A stretch of 61,345 nucleotides of DNA from an uncultured Pirellulaceae bacterium (GTDB taxonomy: Bacteria; Planctomycetota; Planctomycetia; Pirellulales; Pirellulaceae): positions 1 to 61,345 of the forward strand of contig CALFWR010000026.1 of NCBI GenBank assembly GCA_937928555.1, in the 5' to 3' direction. This document shows positions 19,747 to 28,276 of the stretch, piece after piece. A model generated the notes under the pieces. The model saw nothing but the letters and a program-made list of their open reading frames with translations. It searched no databases and was not told the origin of the DNA. Each line of letters starts with the position of its first letter. Position 1 is the stretch's first letter. Position numbers and translations under genes: made by a program.

Positions 19747-20412
19747 TTAGTCAAACAGGTATTCAGGAAACAGATCGCGAACCGTAATCAGTCGATCCAG
19801 ATTGTATTTGATTTGGTCGGGCTCGAGGCGTCTGGAAAAGAACAGTGTCAGCACATCCCGTTCAATTTCGATATTCAGATCGCCGTTAGCGAGGATGTAT
19901 TCGATCATCTGCGAGTGGCAGATGTCGTAAGCGAACTTTTTGTTTGGCGATTGGACGAGGAATTTGCGGCTGAATTCGGCAGACTCAAAATCGATGTCGT
20001 CAAAGCCAAAGAACTGTCCGATCTTGCTGAAAAAACCTTCGCGAGAAATGAGCAGTTCGGGAAAGTTGCCGTCGAAGTGGAGGATGAAGAACGAAAAATA
20101 GTGATGGTGAGTTGTTCGCTTTCCCTTGCTGTCGGTCGACTTTGTTTCGTAGTGATAGTCGAAAGCGTAGACGTGTTGGTTTTTGTAGATTCCCCGGAGG
20201 ATGTTGAATCCGTATCGGTTATTGCCCTGGCAAAGCTTTCGAATGAAAGCATAGCGTTCGTCGAACGAATAGTCGTTTTCCGGGTCGTAGGTCAGGCCAA
20301 GGTTGCCCGCTAGGGCGTGCATTTCTTCGCGTCGCTTTTTGGCTGCCAGATGGGAAAAGTAGCCAGCGACAGCGATCAGCAAGACAAATGCGATGAAAAA
20401 AAGGAATGGCAC
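19747..20412 (-). CDS. membrane-anchored protein of unknown function, LemA partner
   Basis: This 221-residue protein has one N-terminal membrane helix (PFLFFIAFVLLIAVAGYF). A basic stretch (AAKKRREEM) follows, then a soluble domain containing NLGLTYDPENDYSF, a His-rich turn (THHHYFSFFIL) and a C-terminal helical region. Its stop codon directly abuts the lemA start region, so the two are translationally linked. Genes with this layout near lemA are common, but no function is known. The 39-bp minimal MITE lies 24 bp upstream of its start. Confidence 0.7.
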   Translation of the reverse strand: MPFLFFIAFVLLIAVAGYFSHLAAKKRREEMHALAGNLGLTYDPENDYSFDERYAFIRKLCQGNNRYGFNILRGIYKNQHVYAFDYHYETKSTDSKGKRTTHHHYFSFFILHFDGNFPELLISREGFFSKIGQFFGFDDIDFESAEFSRKFLVQSPNKKFAYDICHSQMIEYILANGDLNIEIERDVLTLFFSRRLEPDQIKYNLDRLITVRDLFPEYLFD

Positions 20413-20436
20413 CGAAATCGTTCTCCTTTGTTTGAA

Positions 20437-20475
20437 CCCGAATTATTCGCGATGCGTTGTCGTGAATGATTCCGG
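20437..20475 (+). mobile_element. 39-bp minimal MITE: both ends fused, TTGAA target duplication
   Basis: The sequence is a left end (CCCGAATTATTCGCGATGCG) joined to a right end (TCGTGAATGATTCCGG), with no interior. TTGAA flanks it on both sides as a perfect 5-bp repeat. It could be an internal-deletion product that inserted as such, or a later deletion of a full copy. Confidence 0.65.
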
Positions 20476-20507
20476 TTGAATTCGTGACGGTGCGAATATT
20501 ATTGCGT

Positions 20508-21134
20508 TTATTTGCTTTCGATTTCCACGATTCTTCCCGTTACCCGAACTTTGCCCGAGGCGATCCGGTTGATGACCTCTGGCAGTAGTTCGCATTCAGT
20601 TGCAAAGACCCGTTTGGCGAGTGTGTCGGCGGTATCGCCGGGTTCAACCGAAACCGGCATTTGCGCGATGATGGGGCCGTGGTCGTAGTCGTCGTCGACA
20701 AAATGAACGGTGGAGCCGGTAAGTTTGGCACCGTAGTCGAGGACTGCCTGGTGGACGCGGCGTCCGTAGTTGCCTTTGCCGCAGAAGGCGGGAATCAGTG
20801 AGGGGTGGATGTTGATGATTTTGTTTTCAAAGTCAGCCGGGATCGCGAGTTGACGGAGAAAGCCACCCATGACGATCAGGTCGGCGGCGGATTCGCGAAG
20901 CGCGGTGAAGATGGATTCGCTGAAGGATTCGCGAGTGGAAAAGTCTTTGTGGGCGATGACTTGAGTGGGGATGTTGGCATCGGCGGCGAAGGCCAGTCCG
21001 CCAGCGGTTGGGGTACTGGAGATGACGAGTTCGATTTGCGCGTTGAGCGTGGTAGCTTCGATGCGATCGATGAGGTTCTTCAGGGTCGTGCCACCGCCGG
21101 AGATGAGGACTGCGATTGAAATAGGCTGTTTCAT
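20508..21134 (-). CDS. purN: phosphoribosylglycinamide formyltransferase
   Basis: This 208-residue enzyme transfers a formyl group from 10-formyl-THF to GAR in purine synthesis. The N-terminal ISGGGTTLKNLID binds the phosphate of GAR. The catalytic Asn-His pair is in NIHPSLIPAF, and the Asp is in DDDYDHGPIIAQ. The length matches the family. It is downstream of ileS on the same strand but separated by a 380-bp repeat-rich gap, so co-transcription is uncertain. Confidence 0.92.
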   Translation of the reverse strand: MKQPISIAVLISGGGTTLKNLIDRIEATTLNAQIELVISSTPTAGGLAFAADANIPTQVIAHKDFSTRESFSESIFTALRESAADLIVMGGFLRQLAIPADFENKIINIHPSLIPAFCGKGNYGRRVHQAVLDYGAKLTGSTVHFVDDDYDHGPIIAQMPVSVEPGDTADTLAKRVFATECELLPEVINRIASGKVRVTGRIVEIESK

Positions 21135-21164
21135 CCTTGAGCCTCGCTTGGTTGCTCAATGGAA

Positions 21165-21416
21165 GCTCGCTCCCCTCTCCCCTTGCGGGCCAGGGGCTGG
21201 GGGTGAGGCGTGGCGGCGCGTTGTTTCATGCCGCGTCGCTGACGACCTCGAAGCATTTGCCACATGAGTCGTTCATGTTCGTCGGACGTTTGTCGACGAA
21301 AGCGAGCGAATTCGATTGTTTCAAGATGTTTTTGCATGGCAGTGCGGAAATGTTGGGCGACGCGGATTGAACCCCTCACCCTCATCGCCTCTCCCGCAAG
21401 GGGAGAGGGGAGCGAG
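21165..21416. repeat. inverted CTCTCCCC-type repeats around a DUF559 fragment
   Basis: An arm at 21165-21208 (GCTCGCTCCCCTCTCCCC, then GGGGGTGAGG) is the inverse of an arm at 21372-21416 (CCCCTCACCC, then GGGAGAGGGGAGCGAG). The ~165-bp interior codes for the DUF559-like fragment. Each arm can itself form a hairpin. Similar GC-rich repeats around DUF559 genes occur in other bacteria (established in general; not checked here). Confidence 0.65.
21217..21370 (-). pseudogene. DUF559 endonuclease-like fragment
   Basis: About 50 residues read on the minus strand contain ARFRRQTSDEHERLMWQML followed by RGRQRRG. This matches the opening helix of DUF559 (Vsr-like) nuclease-fold proteins, where the usual pattern is AxxLRxxxTxAExxLWxxLRxRxL. 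The rest of the domain, including the catalytic acidic and Lys residues, is missing because the frame runs into the flanking repeat. It is a remnant, not a functional gene. Confidence 0.55.
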
Positions 21417-21447
21417 TGTGCGGTTGGGACCGTGGTTGCACTTGGAC

Positions 21448-21502
21448 GGCACACGGAGTGTGCCTACTACCTTTTTGTACGGGGCGGCACACGGCGTGTG
21501 CC
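21448..21502. repeat. two short GGCACAC hairpins
   Basis: GGCACACGGAGTGTGCC (21448-21464) and GGCACACGGCGTGTGCC (21486-21502) are perfect 7-bp stems with 3-nt loops. A near copy with one mismatch lies at 25270-25286. They sit downstream of ileS and might help end its transcript, but lack a T-run. Confidence 0.6.
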
Positions 21503-21514
21503 TGTTACTTTGGG

Positions 21515-24500
21515 TTACTTGGAGACTCGGATGCCAAGCTTGACGTCGATCTCGCCGATTTGTTTTTCGATGGAGTTGCTTTCGGATTCGGAGACGGGTT
21601 TCACGACAAGCGATGTTGCGAGGGTCTCGCCGGCAAGGTAGTCGCGGTTTTCTTCGATGGCCTGGCTGAGTTCTTCGGCGTCGGTGCAAACCGTCAGGTC
21701 GATGCGGTCGGTGCGTTCCAGGTCCATGGCTTTGCGTTGATCCTGAACCAGGCGAACGAGGTCGCGAGCCATGCCGGCGCGGATCAGTTCGGGGGTCAGT
21801 TCCGTGGCCAACACCACCACGACCCCGGATCCCTGGGCCGCAGCCCAGCCTTCCTTTGCAGAGAGGCGGACTTCGATGTCGTCGCTGGTCAGATCGAAGG
21901 CTTGGTCGCCGGCAGAAATGGTGACTTTGCCGTCGGACTCCAGAGACTCCATCGCTGCCGCACCGTCGAGTTCGTTGACGGCTTTCTTTACCGCCGGCAT
22001 GGCTTTGCCGACACGCGGGCCAAGGGTTTTGAAGTTGGGCACGATCTGATAGTCCACATACTCGGCGGCGTCGAGCTTGAAAGTCACGTCGCGGACGTTG
22101 AGTTCGGTTTTCAAGAGTTCGGCGTGCGTTTCAAGCCAGGCCTGGTCCTGATCGGAGGCAAGAACCACCGTCACGCCGGAGAGTGGCTGGCGGACTTTGA
22201 GTTTGTTGTTCATGCGAGCCGACAAGCCCAGCGAGGCGATCTGGCGGAGCAATTCCATTCTAACCGATAGTTCGGGGTCGATAAGCGATTCGTCGGGTGT
22301 TGGATAGTCGCACAGATGCACACTCTCCAATCCACCAGTTGTTCCAACTCCCTCTGACCTGAGGTGTTGCCAAATAGTCTCAGCGATGAACGGAACGAAT
22401 GGTGCAATTAGTTTTGAAAGTGTCGCTAAGCATTCAAAAAGGGTCCAATAAGCGTCATTTTTCTCCAAGGAATCGGTGTCGCTTGACCAAAATCTACTGC
22501 GGCTTCTGCGTACATACCAATTGCTCAAGACGTCAACAAACCTTGAGAGCATTCGAGCTGCTTTGTAGTTGTCGTATTCATCCATGAATTGAGTGACAGC
22601 GACAATGGTCAGGTTCAATTCTCCTATGATCCAGCGATCCAATTCCGATCTTTCGCTTACAGGTCGGAAGTGCTTTCCATTCGAGAGTTCTTCGGGACTT
22701 AATTGCTTCGGGGAATCTAGGCGAGGAAAGAACTCGTCGATAAACGAATAGGTGCTGTAGAACTGGAAAACGTTGTAGAGCCTCAAAAGGAACTCGGGGA
22801 TGCTTTCCTTGATCGCCCGCTCGGAGTAGATGATCGAAGTCCATGGTGGCTGGTTGGCAAAGAAATACCAACGCAGGGCATCGGCACCGTAGAGGTCAAA
22901 GATCTCGTTGGGCGGGCGGTAGTTACGCAATCGTTTGGACATTTTCTCTGTCTTGCGTTCGACTTTGCCGCCGCAGTCGCCGCACTTTTTTGCGTCCGAA
23001 GCCTGTCGCTTGCTGCATTTCACGCAAACGCCGCCTTCGGCCAACATCAGTCCCAGCACGATACAGTTCTTGTACGGATGCGGGAACGCAACCTGGCTTT
23101 CGCTGCCCTGGTCGTCACCGAACAGCAGCGTGCTGATGGCAAGCTGCGAGTAAAACCAACCGCGAGTCTGGTCGAGGGCTTCGGAGATAAAGTCGGCCGG
23201 GAATTGCTCGGCGAAGTTTTCGGTGCCCTGGTGCGGGTAGCCCCACTGGGCGAATGGCATCGCGCCGCTGTCGTACCAGCAGTCGATGACCTCGGTGACT
23301 CGTTTCATTTTTGCGCCCGATTCGAAGGGCGAATCGTACATCACCGCGTCGATGTAGGGCTTGTGAACCATCAGGTCATCGGGAAGCTCCGGGTTGGCGG
23401 CTTTGGCCGACTCCCAGACTTCGGTTCCGGTAACGCCGTCTTTGGCCAGCAGTTCGTCGTAGCAGCCGATGGCTTCCATTTTTCCGGTGGACTCGCATTT
23501 CCAGATCGGCAGCGGCGTGCCCCAGTAGCGTTCGCGGGAGAGTGCCCAGTCGACGTTGCTTTCGAGGAAGTTTCCGAAGCGGCCGTCTTTGATGTGTTCG
23601 GGCAGCCAATTGATTTGCTGGTTGTTGGCCAGCATTTTGTCTTTATATTTCGTCGTGCGGATGAACCACGATCGACGCGGATACTGAATCAGCGGATCGC
23701 TGTCGGCTCGCCAGCAGAATGGATACTCGTGCTCGTACTGTTCCTGAAGGTACAGCGCGCCGGATTCCTTGAGCGCACGAAGGATCGGTTTGTCGGCTTC
23801 TTTGACCCAGAGGCCTTCGAAGTCGGGAACCGTCGAATTGAATTTTCCGTTGGGTTCGACCGGGCAGATGATGTCGGGGCCTTCACCGGAGACAAACCGG
23901 TCCCGCTCGGCCATCAGCAGTTCGTAGTCGACTTCGCCGAACGCGGGTGCTTCGTGGACGGCACCGGTTCCGCTGTCGGTGGTGACAAAGTCGGCCTGGG
24001 TGATCCGCCAGTAAAGATGCTGCTGGCCGCCGGATTTGAGTGTCCCGGTTGTCTGGCCAAGGTCTTTGTGGAAGAAGTCAAACGGCGGTTGGTATCGCTC
24101 GCCGATCAGGTCCGAGCCTTTGAGTGTTTCCCTGATTTCCAGTTCGCGTTTGGTTTTTTTGGCGATCGTTTCCACCAGGTCGGTGGCAAAGATCAAATTG
24201 TGGTCGAGCTGAGGATCGTAGACGACGGCGTATTCGATATCGTCTTTGACGGCTGCGAATTGATTCGAAGGCAATGTCCAGGGCGTGGTGGTCCAGACCA
24301 GCAGCGAGGTGTTCTCGCGGTCGAGCAGAGGAAAGCGAACGTAGACGCTGGGGTCGCGAACGGTTTTGTAGCCCTGCCCAACCTCGCCGGCGGAAAGTGC
24401 GGTGCCGCCCTGGGCCCACCACCAGATGATCTTGTGGCCTTCGTAGAGTAAGTCACGATCGAAGAGGTTTTTCAGGGACCACCAAACCGATTCGACGTAG

Positions 24501-24955
24501 GATTTGTGGTACGTCACGTAGGCTTCGTCGAGCTTGACCCAGAAGCCCAGTCGTTCGGTGAGTTGCTCCCACTGCTGCATGTATTGCCAGACGGACTGTT
24601 GGCACTTTTGGATGAAGGGCTCCACACCGTGGGCTTCGATTTCTTCTTTGGCGTGGATGCCAAGCTCTTTGCAGACTTCGACTTCGACCGGCAGGCCGTG
24701 GGTGTCCCAGCCGGCTTTGCGCTCGCAGTAAAATCCCTTCATCGTTTTGTAGCGAGGGAAGAGGTCTTTGATCGCGCGGGTCAGGCAGTGGCCGGGGTGG
24801 GGTTTGCCGTTGGCGGTCGGTGGGCCTTCGAAGAAGACATACTTGGGCCCACCGGATCGCTGATCGAGGGACTTTTGGTAGATCGATTTTTCTTTCCAGA
24901 ACTGAAGGGTTTTGACTTCGTTTTCCGGAAAGCTGAATTTGGAGTCGCCTGACAT
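21515..24955 (-). CDS. ileS: isoleucyl-tRNA synthetase, eukaryote-like type, with Cys-knuckle insert
   Basis: This 1146-residue class I synthetase charges tRNA-Ile. The HIGH motif appears as PHPGH (52-56) and KMSKR lies at 671-675. The editing (CP1) domain includes [11 protein letters not shown] (221-231). The overall sequence and the C-terminal extension ([20 protein letters not shown]) fit the type-2, archaeal/eukaryal-like IleRS group, many of which are less sensitive to mupirocin. An unusual insert lies just before KMSKR: residues 640-668 carry CVKC (644-647) and CGDC (658-661), a probable zinc knuckle. Length is about 100 residues above common bacterial enzymes. Confidence 0.95.
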   Translation of the reverse strand: MSGDSKFSFPENEVKTLQFWKEKSIYQKSLDQRSGGPKYVFFEGPPTANGKPHPGHCLTRAIKDLFPRYKTMKGFYCERKAGWDTHGLPVEVEVCKELGIHAKEEIEAHGVEPFIQKCQQSVWQYMQQWEQLTERLGFWVKLDEAYVTYHKSYVESVWWSLKNLFDRDLLYEGHKIIWWWAQGGTALSAGEVGQGYKTVRDPSVYVRFPLLDRENTSLLVWTTTPWTLPSNQFAAVKDDIEYAVVYDPQLDHNLIFATDLVETIAKKTKRELEIRETLKGSDLIGERYQPPFDFFHKDLGQTTGTLKSGGQQHLYWRITQADFVTTDSGTGAVHEAPAFGEVDYELLMAERDRFVSGEGPDIICPVEPNGKFNSTVPDFEGLWVKEADKPILRALKESGALYLQEQYEHEYPFCWRADSDPLIQYPRRSWFIRTTKYKDKMLANNQQINWLPEHIKDGRFGNFLESNVDWALSRERYWGTPLPIWKCESTGKMEAIGCYDELLAKDGVTGTEVWESAKAANPELPDDLMVHKPYIDAVMYDSPFESGAKMKRVTEVIDCWYDSGAMPFAQWGYPHQGTENFAEQFPADFISEALDQTRGWFYSQLAISTLLFGDDQGSESQVAFPHPYKNCIVLGLMLAEGGVCVKCSKRQASDAKKCGDCGGKVERKTEKMSKRLRNYRPPNEIFDLYGADALRWYFFANQPPWTSIIYSERAIKESIPEFLLRLYNVFQFYSTYSFIDEFFPRLDSPKQLSPEELSNGKHFRPVSERSELDRWIIGELNLTIVAVTQFMDEYDNYKAARMLSRFVDVLSNWYVRRSRSRFWSSDTDSLEKNDAYWTLFECLATLSKLIAPFVPFIAETIWQHLRSEGVGTTGGLESVHLCDYPTPDESLIDPELSVRMELLRQIASLGLSARMNNKLKVRQPLSGVTVVLASDQDQAWLETHAELLKTELNVRDVTFKLDAAEYVDYQIVPNFKTLGPRVGKAMPAVKKAVNELDGAAAMESLESDGKVTISAGDQAFDLTSDDIEVRLSAKEGWAAAQGSGVVVVLATELTPELIRAGMARDLVRLVQDQRKAMDLERTDRIDLTVCTDAEELSQAIEENRDYLAGETLATSLVVKPVSESESNSIEKQIGEIDVKLGIRVSK

Positions 24956-25111
24956 GCGAGCAATGCGAAAAGAGTGTGGGACGAAAGCCTGTAAATATCC
25001 CCGAAGGTGACTCGAATCACAAGGTTAGGGTTCGCGTTGATACGCGGTCTCACGGAAGTGAAATTGGAGACCCACGATGAATTGCGGAGGCGGATCTGTT
25101 GCTTTTGGATG

Positions 25112-25259
25112 CTGTGATTTTTTCGATCACCCTGCCGTCTGGGAGGGTCGGCGGCTCACCGCCGGGGACGGTCGTGTGCGACTGACATTGCCAGAGTGAG
25201 CGCATTATGATCGCATTTGGAGTGCATTCGGCATTGGCATAGCGTTAATGAAACCACAG
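25112..25259 (+). repeat. CTGTGATTTT-ended intergenic repeat, copy 2
   Basis: This 148-bp element has the same block order as the copy at 9684: CTGTGATTTTTTCGATCACC, a GGCGGCTCACCGC block, ACATTGCCA repeats and a terminal AACCACAG. A near copy of the GGCACAC hairpin follows at 25270. The remaining part of the 24956-25297 gap shows nothing else. Confidence 0.68.
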
Positions 25260-25297
25260 CCTGCACGACGGCACACGGAGTGTACCTCCTGCTATGC

Positions 25298-25714
25298 CTA
25301 CTTTTTGCGAGAGACTTTCTTGGTTGATTTTTTGGAAGCTGCCTTTTGGGCGGCTTTCTTTTCAGGTGCTTTAACCGCTTTGGCGGGCTTGTCGGCGGGT
25401 TTCTTTTCGGCAACCTTTTTTCCGCCTTTGCTGTCGGCGGTGTCGGCTTTGGGTTTCTTCTGCCGAGTTGGGTCGGTCAGGTGCCCGAAGTTTTCGTCGA
25501 ACTCCTGGCCGTACTTGTCGTCTTGGAGGTCGTATTCGCCTTCGATTTCTTCTTCGAAGTCGTCGTCAAAGTCCTCGTCAAAGTCGTCTTCGCTGAATTC
25601 GTCGACGATTTCCAGATCCAGGCCATCATCGACAACGGTTGCCTGAATTTCTTCACCGGAGACCAGTTTTTCGTCGCTGTCGTTCTTCTTTTTTGATGGG
25701 TCGCCGGATGCCAT
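25298..25714 (-). CDS. small charge-segregated protein, unknown function
   Basis: This 138-residue protein has two opposite halves. Residues about 35-85 are strongly acidic (DEFSEDDFDEDFDDDFEEE). The C-terminal 55 residues are Lys/Ala-rich (KKVAEKKPADKPAKAVK and KKAAQKAASKKSTKK), like histone H1 tails or bacterial H1-like proteins. No fold is recognisable. The ATG at 25714 is preferred over an upstream in-frame start because composition changes there. It lies upstream of ileS on the same strand. A nucleic-acid-binding or chaperone-like role would be a guess. Confidence 0.7.
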   Translation of the reverse strand: MASGDPSKKKNDSDEKLVSGEEIQATVVDDGLDLEIVDEFSEDDFDEDFDDDFEEEIEGEYDLQDDKYGQEFDENFGHLTDPTRQKKPKADTADSKGGKKVAEKKPADKPAKAVKAPEKKAAQKAASKKSTKKVSRKK

Positions 25715-25897
25715 GAAAATTGACCGAAATTTGGTGGGTTGTGAACTTCGAAGCCTTAATAGGCTAGGCATAGAGGACAGATTGTCAAGGTTTGTACCTG
25801 CCTGGTGCCCGATGAATGCAGTTGTTGGCGGGATGTTGTTCCGGGAGTGACGCCTGCAAGGAATGTTGGCCGCCCTGCCCTGTTGGGGGAATCGCGT

Positions 25898-27208
25898 TCA
25901 GGTGGAGTATTCGGAGTTAAATTTGACGTAGTCGGTCGTCAGGTCGCTGGTCCAGTGGGTGGCCAGTCCGGGGCCGCCGCCGATTTTGATGTCTAAGCAG
26001 GTACGAAAGTTTTCGGCCATGCTTTTGCTCAGGCTGGCAGCGTCAAATTCAACTGGTTGGCCTGACTCAAAGATGCTTACGGTGTTGATCGCCACGCAAA
26101 GCTGCTTGATTGGGAACTGAACCGAAGTCAACCCTGTCGCCGATGTGATTCGTCCCCAATTGGGATCCGCACCAGCGATCGCGGTTTTGACGAGATTGCT
26201 CATCGCAACCGCGCGGGCGACGATGTCAGCGTCTTGGTCGCAGGCAGCACCGGACACGCAGATTTCAACCAGGTGGCTGGCTCCTTCGCCGTCGGCGGGA
26301 ATTTGGGTTGCCAGTTCGATGCACAGTTCGGTGAGGGCGTCGGTGAACAGTTGGATGGCTTGCCAATGTTTCACCGGTGACGGGGAAAGCCCATTGGCCA
26401 ACAGCACCAGAGCGTCATTGGTGCTGGTGTGGCCTTCGACGCTGATGCAGTTAAAGCTTTTGTCGGCGACGCGTTTGAGGATTTCTTGGGCGACCGGTGG
26501 AGTCAGCGTCATGTCGGTGGTGACGATGCCGAGCATGGTGGCCATGTTGGGGCCAATCATGCCGGCGCCTTTGGCCATGCCGGCAAGGCGTACCGTTTCG
26601 CCCTGGTACTCAAAGCTGCGGAATGCGGTTTTGGTTCCCTTGTCGGTTGTGAGGATCGCCTCGCTGGCCGATTCGAAGTCGGCGACGGTGCTGCCGAGTC
26701 TTTCGCTGGCCTGAACGATGCCTTTTTCGATGCACTTCATGGGCAGTTGTTGGCCAATGATGCCCGTCGACATGATGCAGATGTTACCCGGGTTGTCGTT
26801 CAGCGCGTTGGCGGTCTGGTATGCCATCTGCTGGTTGTTCCGCGATCCCTGATCGCCCGTACAGGCGTTGGCGTTGCCGGAATTGATGATGATGGCTTTG
26901 AGGTGGTCCGTCGGAGTGACCTGCCGGTTCCAGTCGATTGATGCGGCGCGGACGATGTTTTGCGTGTAGACGCCCGCGGCGACCGCCGGAACGTCGGAGG
27001 TGATCAGGGCAATGTCGGGCTTGCCGGAGTCTTTGATGCCGCAGGTCGTGCCGGAGTACTGAAAGCCCAAAGGCAATGCATCGGGTTTAGGTTTTGGGGA
27101 TTCAGTCACGGGAAGTGCGAAGTTTTCAATGTGAATTGTTGAGGAGTTTCCGTAGTGACGGCTTCCAGTGGTCGCCCCATGTTGCATGCCAGCGGTGGAA
27201 GCGGTCAC
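25898..27208 (-). CDS. argJ: glutamate N-acetyltransferase (ornithine acetyltransferase)
   Basis: This protein of about 436 residues moves acetyl from N-acetylornithine to glutamate in the cyclic arginine pathway, and may also use acetyl-CoA. The self-cleavage site is visible as GPNMATMLGIVTTD, where the Thr-like residue becomes the nucleophile of the beta chain. GNANACTGDQG and EGHTSTNDALVLLANG are family signatures. Start is uncertain: a GTG at 27208 gives a longer tail, an ATG at 27187 is in frame, and the conserved core starts about residue 45. It lies 10 bp after argC in an operon. Confidence 0.92.
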   Translation of the reverse strand: MTASTAGMQHGATTGSRHYGNSSTIHIENFALPVTESPKPKPDALPLGFQYSGTTCGIKDSGKPDIALITSDVPAVAAGVYTQNIVRAASIDWNRQVTPTDHLKAIIINSGNANACTGDQGSRNNQQMAYQTANALNDNPGNICIMSTGIIGQQLPMKCIEKGIVQASERLGSTVADFESASEAILTTDKGTKTAFRSFEYQGETVRLAGMAKGAGMIGPNMATMLGIVTTDMTLTPPVAQEILKRVADKSFNCISVEGHTSTNDALVLLANGLSPSPVKHWQAIQLFTDALTELCIELATQIPADGEGASHLVEICVSGAACDQDADIVARAVAMSNLVKTAIAGADPNWGRITSATGLTSVQFPIKQLCVAINTVSIFESGQPVEFDAASLSKSMAENFRTCLDIKIGGGPGLATHWTSDLTTDYVKFNSEYST

Positions 27209-27218
27209 GATTGCTACG

Positions 27219-28229
27219 TCAAAGCAAGGCTGTAGTTTCGTCGAAGTTGTGCATCACGTTGAAGTTCTGAACCGCAGCGCCGGAGGCTCCTTTGATCATA
27301 TTGTCCAGAGTGCTGATGATAACAGTTCGGTCGCGGCTGGGTTTGACGGTGATGTCGCAAAAGTTGGTGAAGCTGACATCTTTGGTGGTGGGAATGCCAG
27401 ATGTGATGCGGACAAAGGGTTCGGATTTGTAGAAATCGTTCAGGCAATCGAGAAGTTCATCGGGTGTGTGGCCGGTGGAGTGTTTGACGTAGATGGTGGA
27501 CAGAATTCCGCGGTCCATCGGTGTCAGGTGAGGTGTGAACACGACTTGCGTTTGGCTTTGGCAAAACCTTGTGAGAATCTGGTCGATTTCGGGCATGTGC
27601 CGATGCGTGCCAATTCCGTAGGCGGTCATCGATTCATTGCATTCGGGAAAATGGAACTTGAGATTGGCTTTGCGACCAGCGCCTGAAACTCCTGTTTTGG
27701 AATCGACGATGATATCGTCGGGAGTGATCAAGCCGTTTTGCAGCAGCGGTGCCAGTGGTAGCAGGGCGCTGCTGGGAAAGCAGCCGGGGTTGGCGACAAG
27801 ATCGGCACCTGCGATCGATTCGCGAAAAAGTTCAGGGATGCCGTAGGGCACATTGCCAACACGATCCGCGTCAGGATGCCGGACATCGTAGATGCTTTCA
27901 AAGCTGGTGGCGTCATTGAGGCGGTAGTCTGCGCTGAAGTCGATGACTTTGAGGCCGGCGTCGAGTAGCTGGCCTACGATCGCAGCGGATGCGGCGTGGG
28001 GCAGGCAGCAAAATGCGCAGTCAACCTTTTGGGCCAGCGAATCGACGTCCAGAATTTCGCAGTGCAGGTCCAGGCGGTCACGCAGCGAAGTATGAACGCT
28101 GCCGATGTGGGGTCGCGAGTCGTCTCGCGATGTGAGGGCCGTGATTTCCGCTGTGGGATGTCGAAGCAGAATTCGAATCAGTTCCAGGGCGGTGTAACCG
28201 GTGGCACCGACAATGCCGACTTTAATCAT
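27219..28229 (-). CDS. argC: N-acetyl-gamma-glutamyl-phosphate reductase
   Basis: This 336-residue NADPH enzyme reduces N-acetylglutamyl phosphate in arginine synthesis. VGIVGATGYTALELIRIL at the N-terminus binds NADP. The catalytic cysteine is in NPGCFPSSALLPLAPLL, and the late histidine region is GTHRHMPEIDQIL. Length and motif order are those of the family. It is the first gene of the argC-argJ pair. Confidence 0.94.
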   Translation of the reverse strand: MIKVGIVGATGYTALELIRILLRHPTAEITALTSRDDSRPHIGSVHTSLRDRLDLHCEILDVDSLAQKVDCAFCCLPHAASAAIVGQLLDAGLKVIDFSADYRLNDATSFESIYDVRHPDADRVGNVPYGIPELFRESIAGADLVANPGCFPSSALLPLAPLLQNGLITPDDIIVDSKTGVSGAGRKANLKFHFPECNESMTAYGIGTHRHMPEIDQILTRFCQSQTQVVFTPHLTPMDRGILSTIYVKHSTGHTPDELLDCLNDFYKSEPFVRITSGIPTTKDVSFTNFCDITVKPSRDRTVIISTLDNMIKGASGAAVQNFNVMHNFDETTALL

Positions 28230-28276
28230 GTTTTGTCCGACTGGCCGAAGGTGGCAAATTTTGCTGGGAAGGAAGG

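Noticed and set aside
19081..20313. A 410-codon plus-strand frame across lemA and its partner
   Set aside because: It is antisense to LemA, whose family match is clear, and overlaps three genes.
20437..20475. Plain rho-independent terminator
   Set aside because: The stem is AT-rich, has no T-run, matches MITE ends and has target duplications.
23078..24451. A 457-codon plus-strand frame opposite ileS
   Set aside because: It is antisense to the conserved catalytic and editing domains of IleRS and has no recognisable motif.
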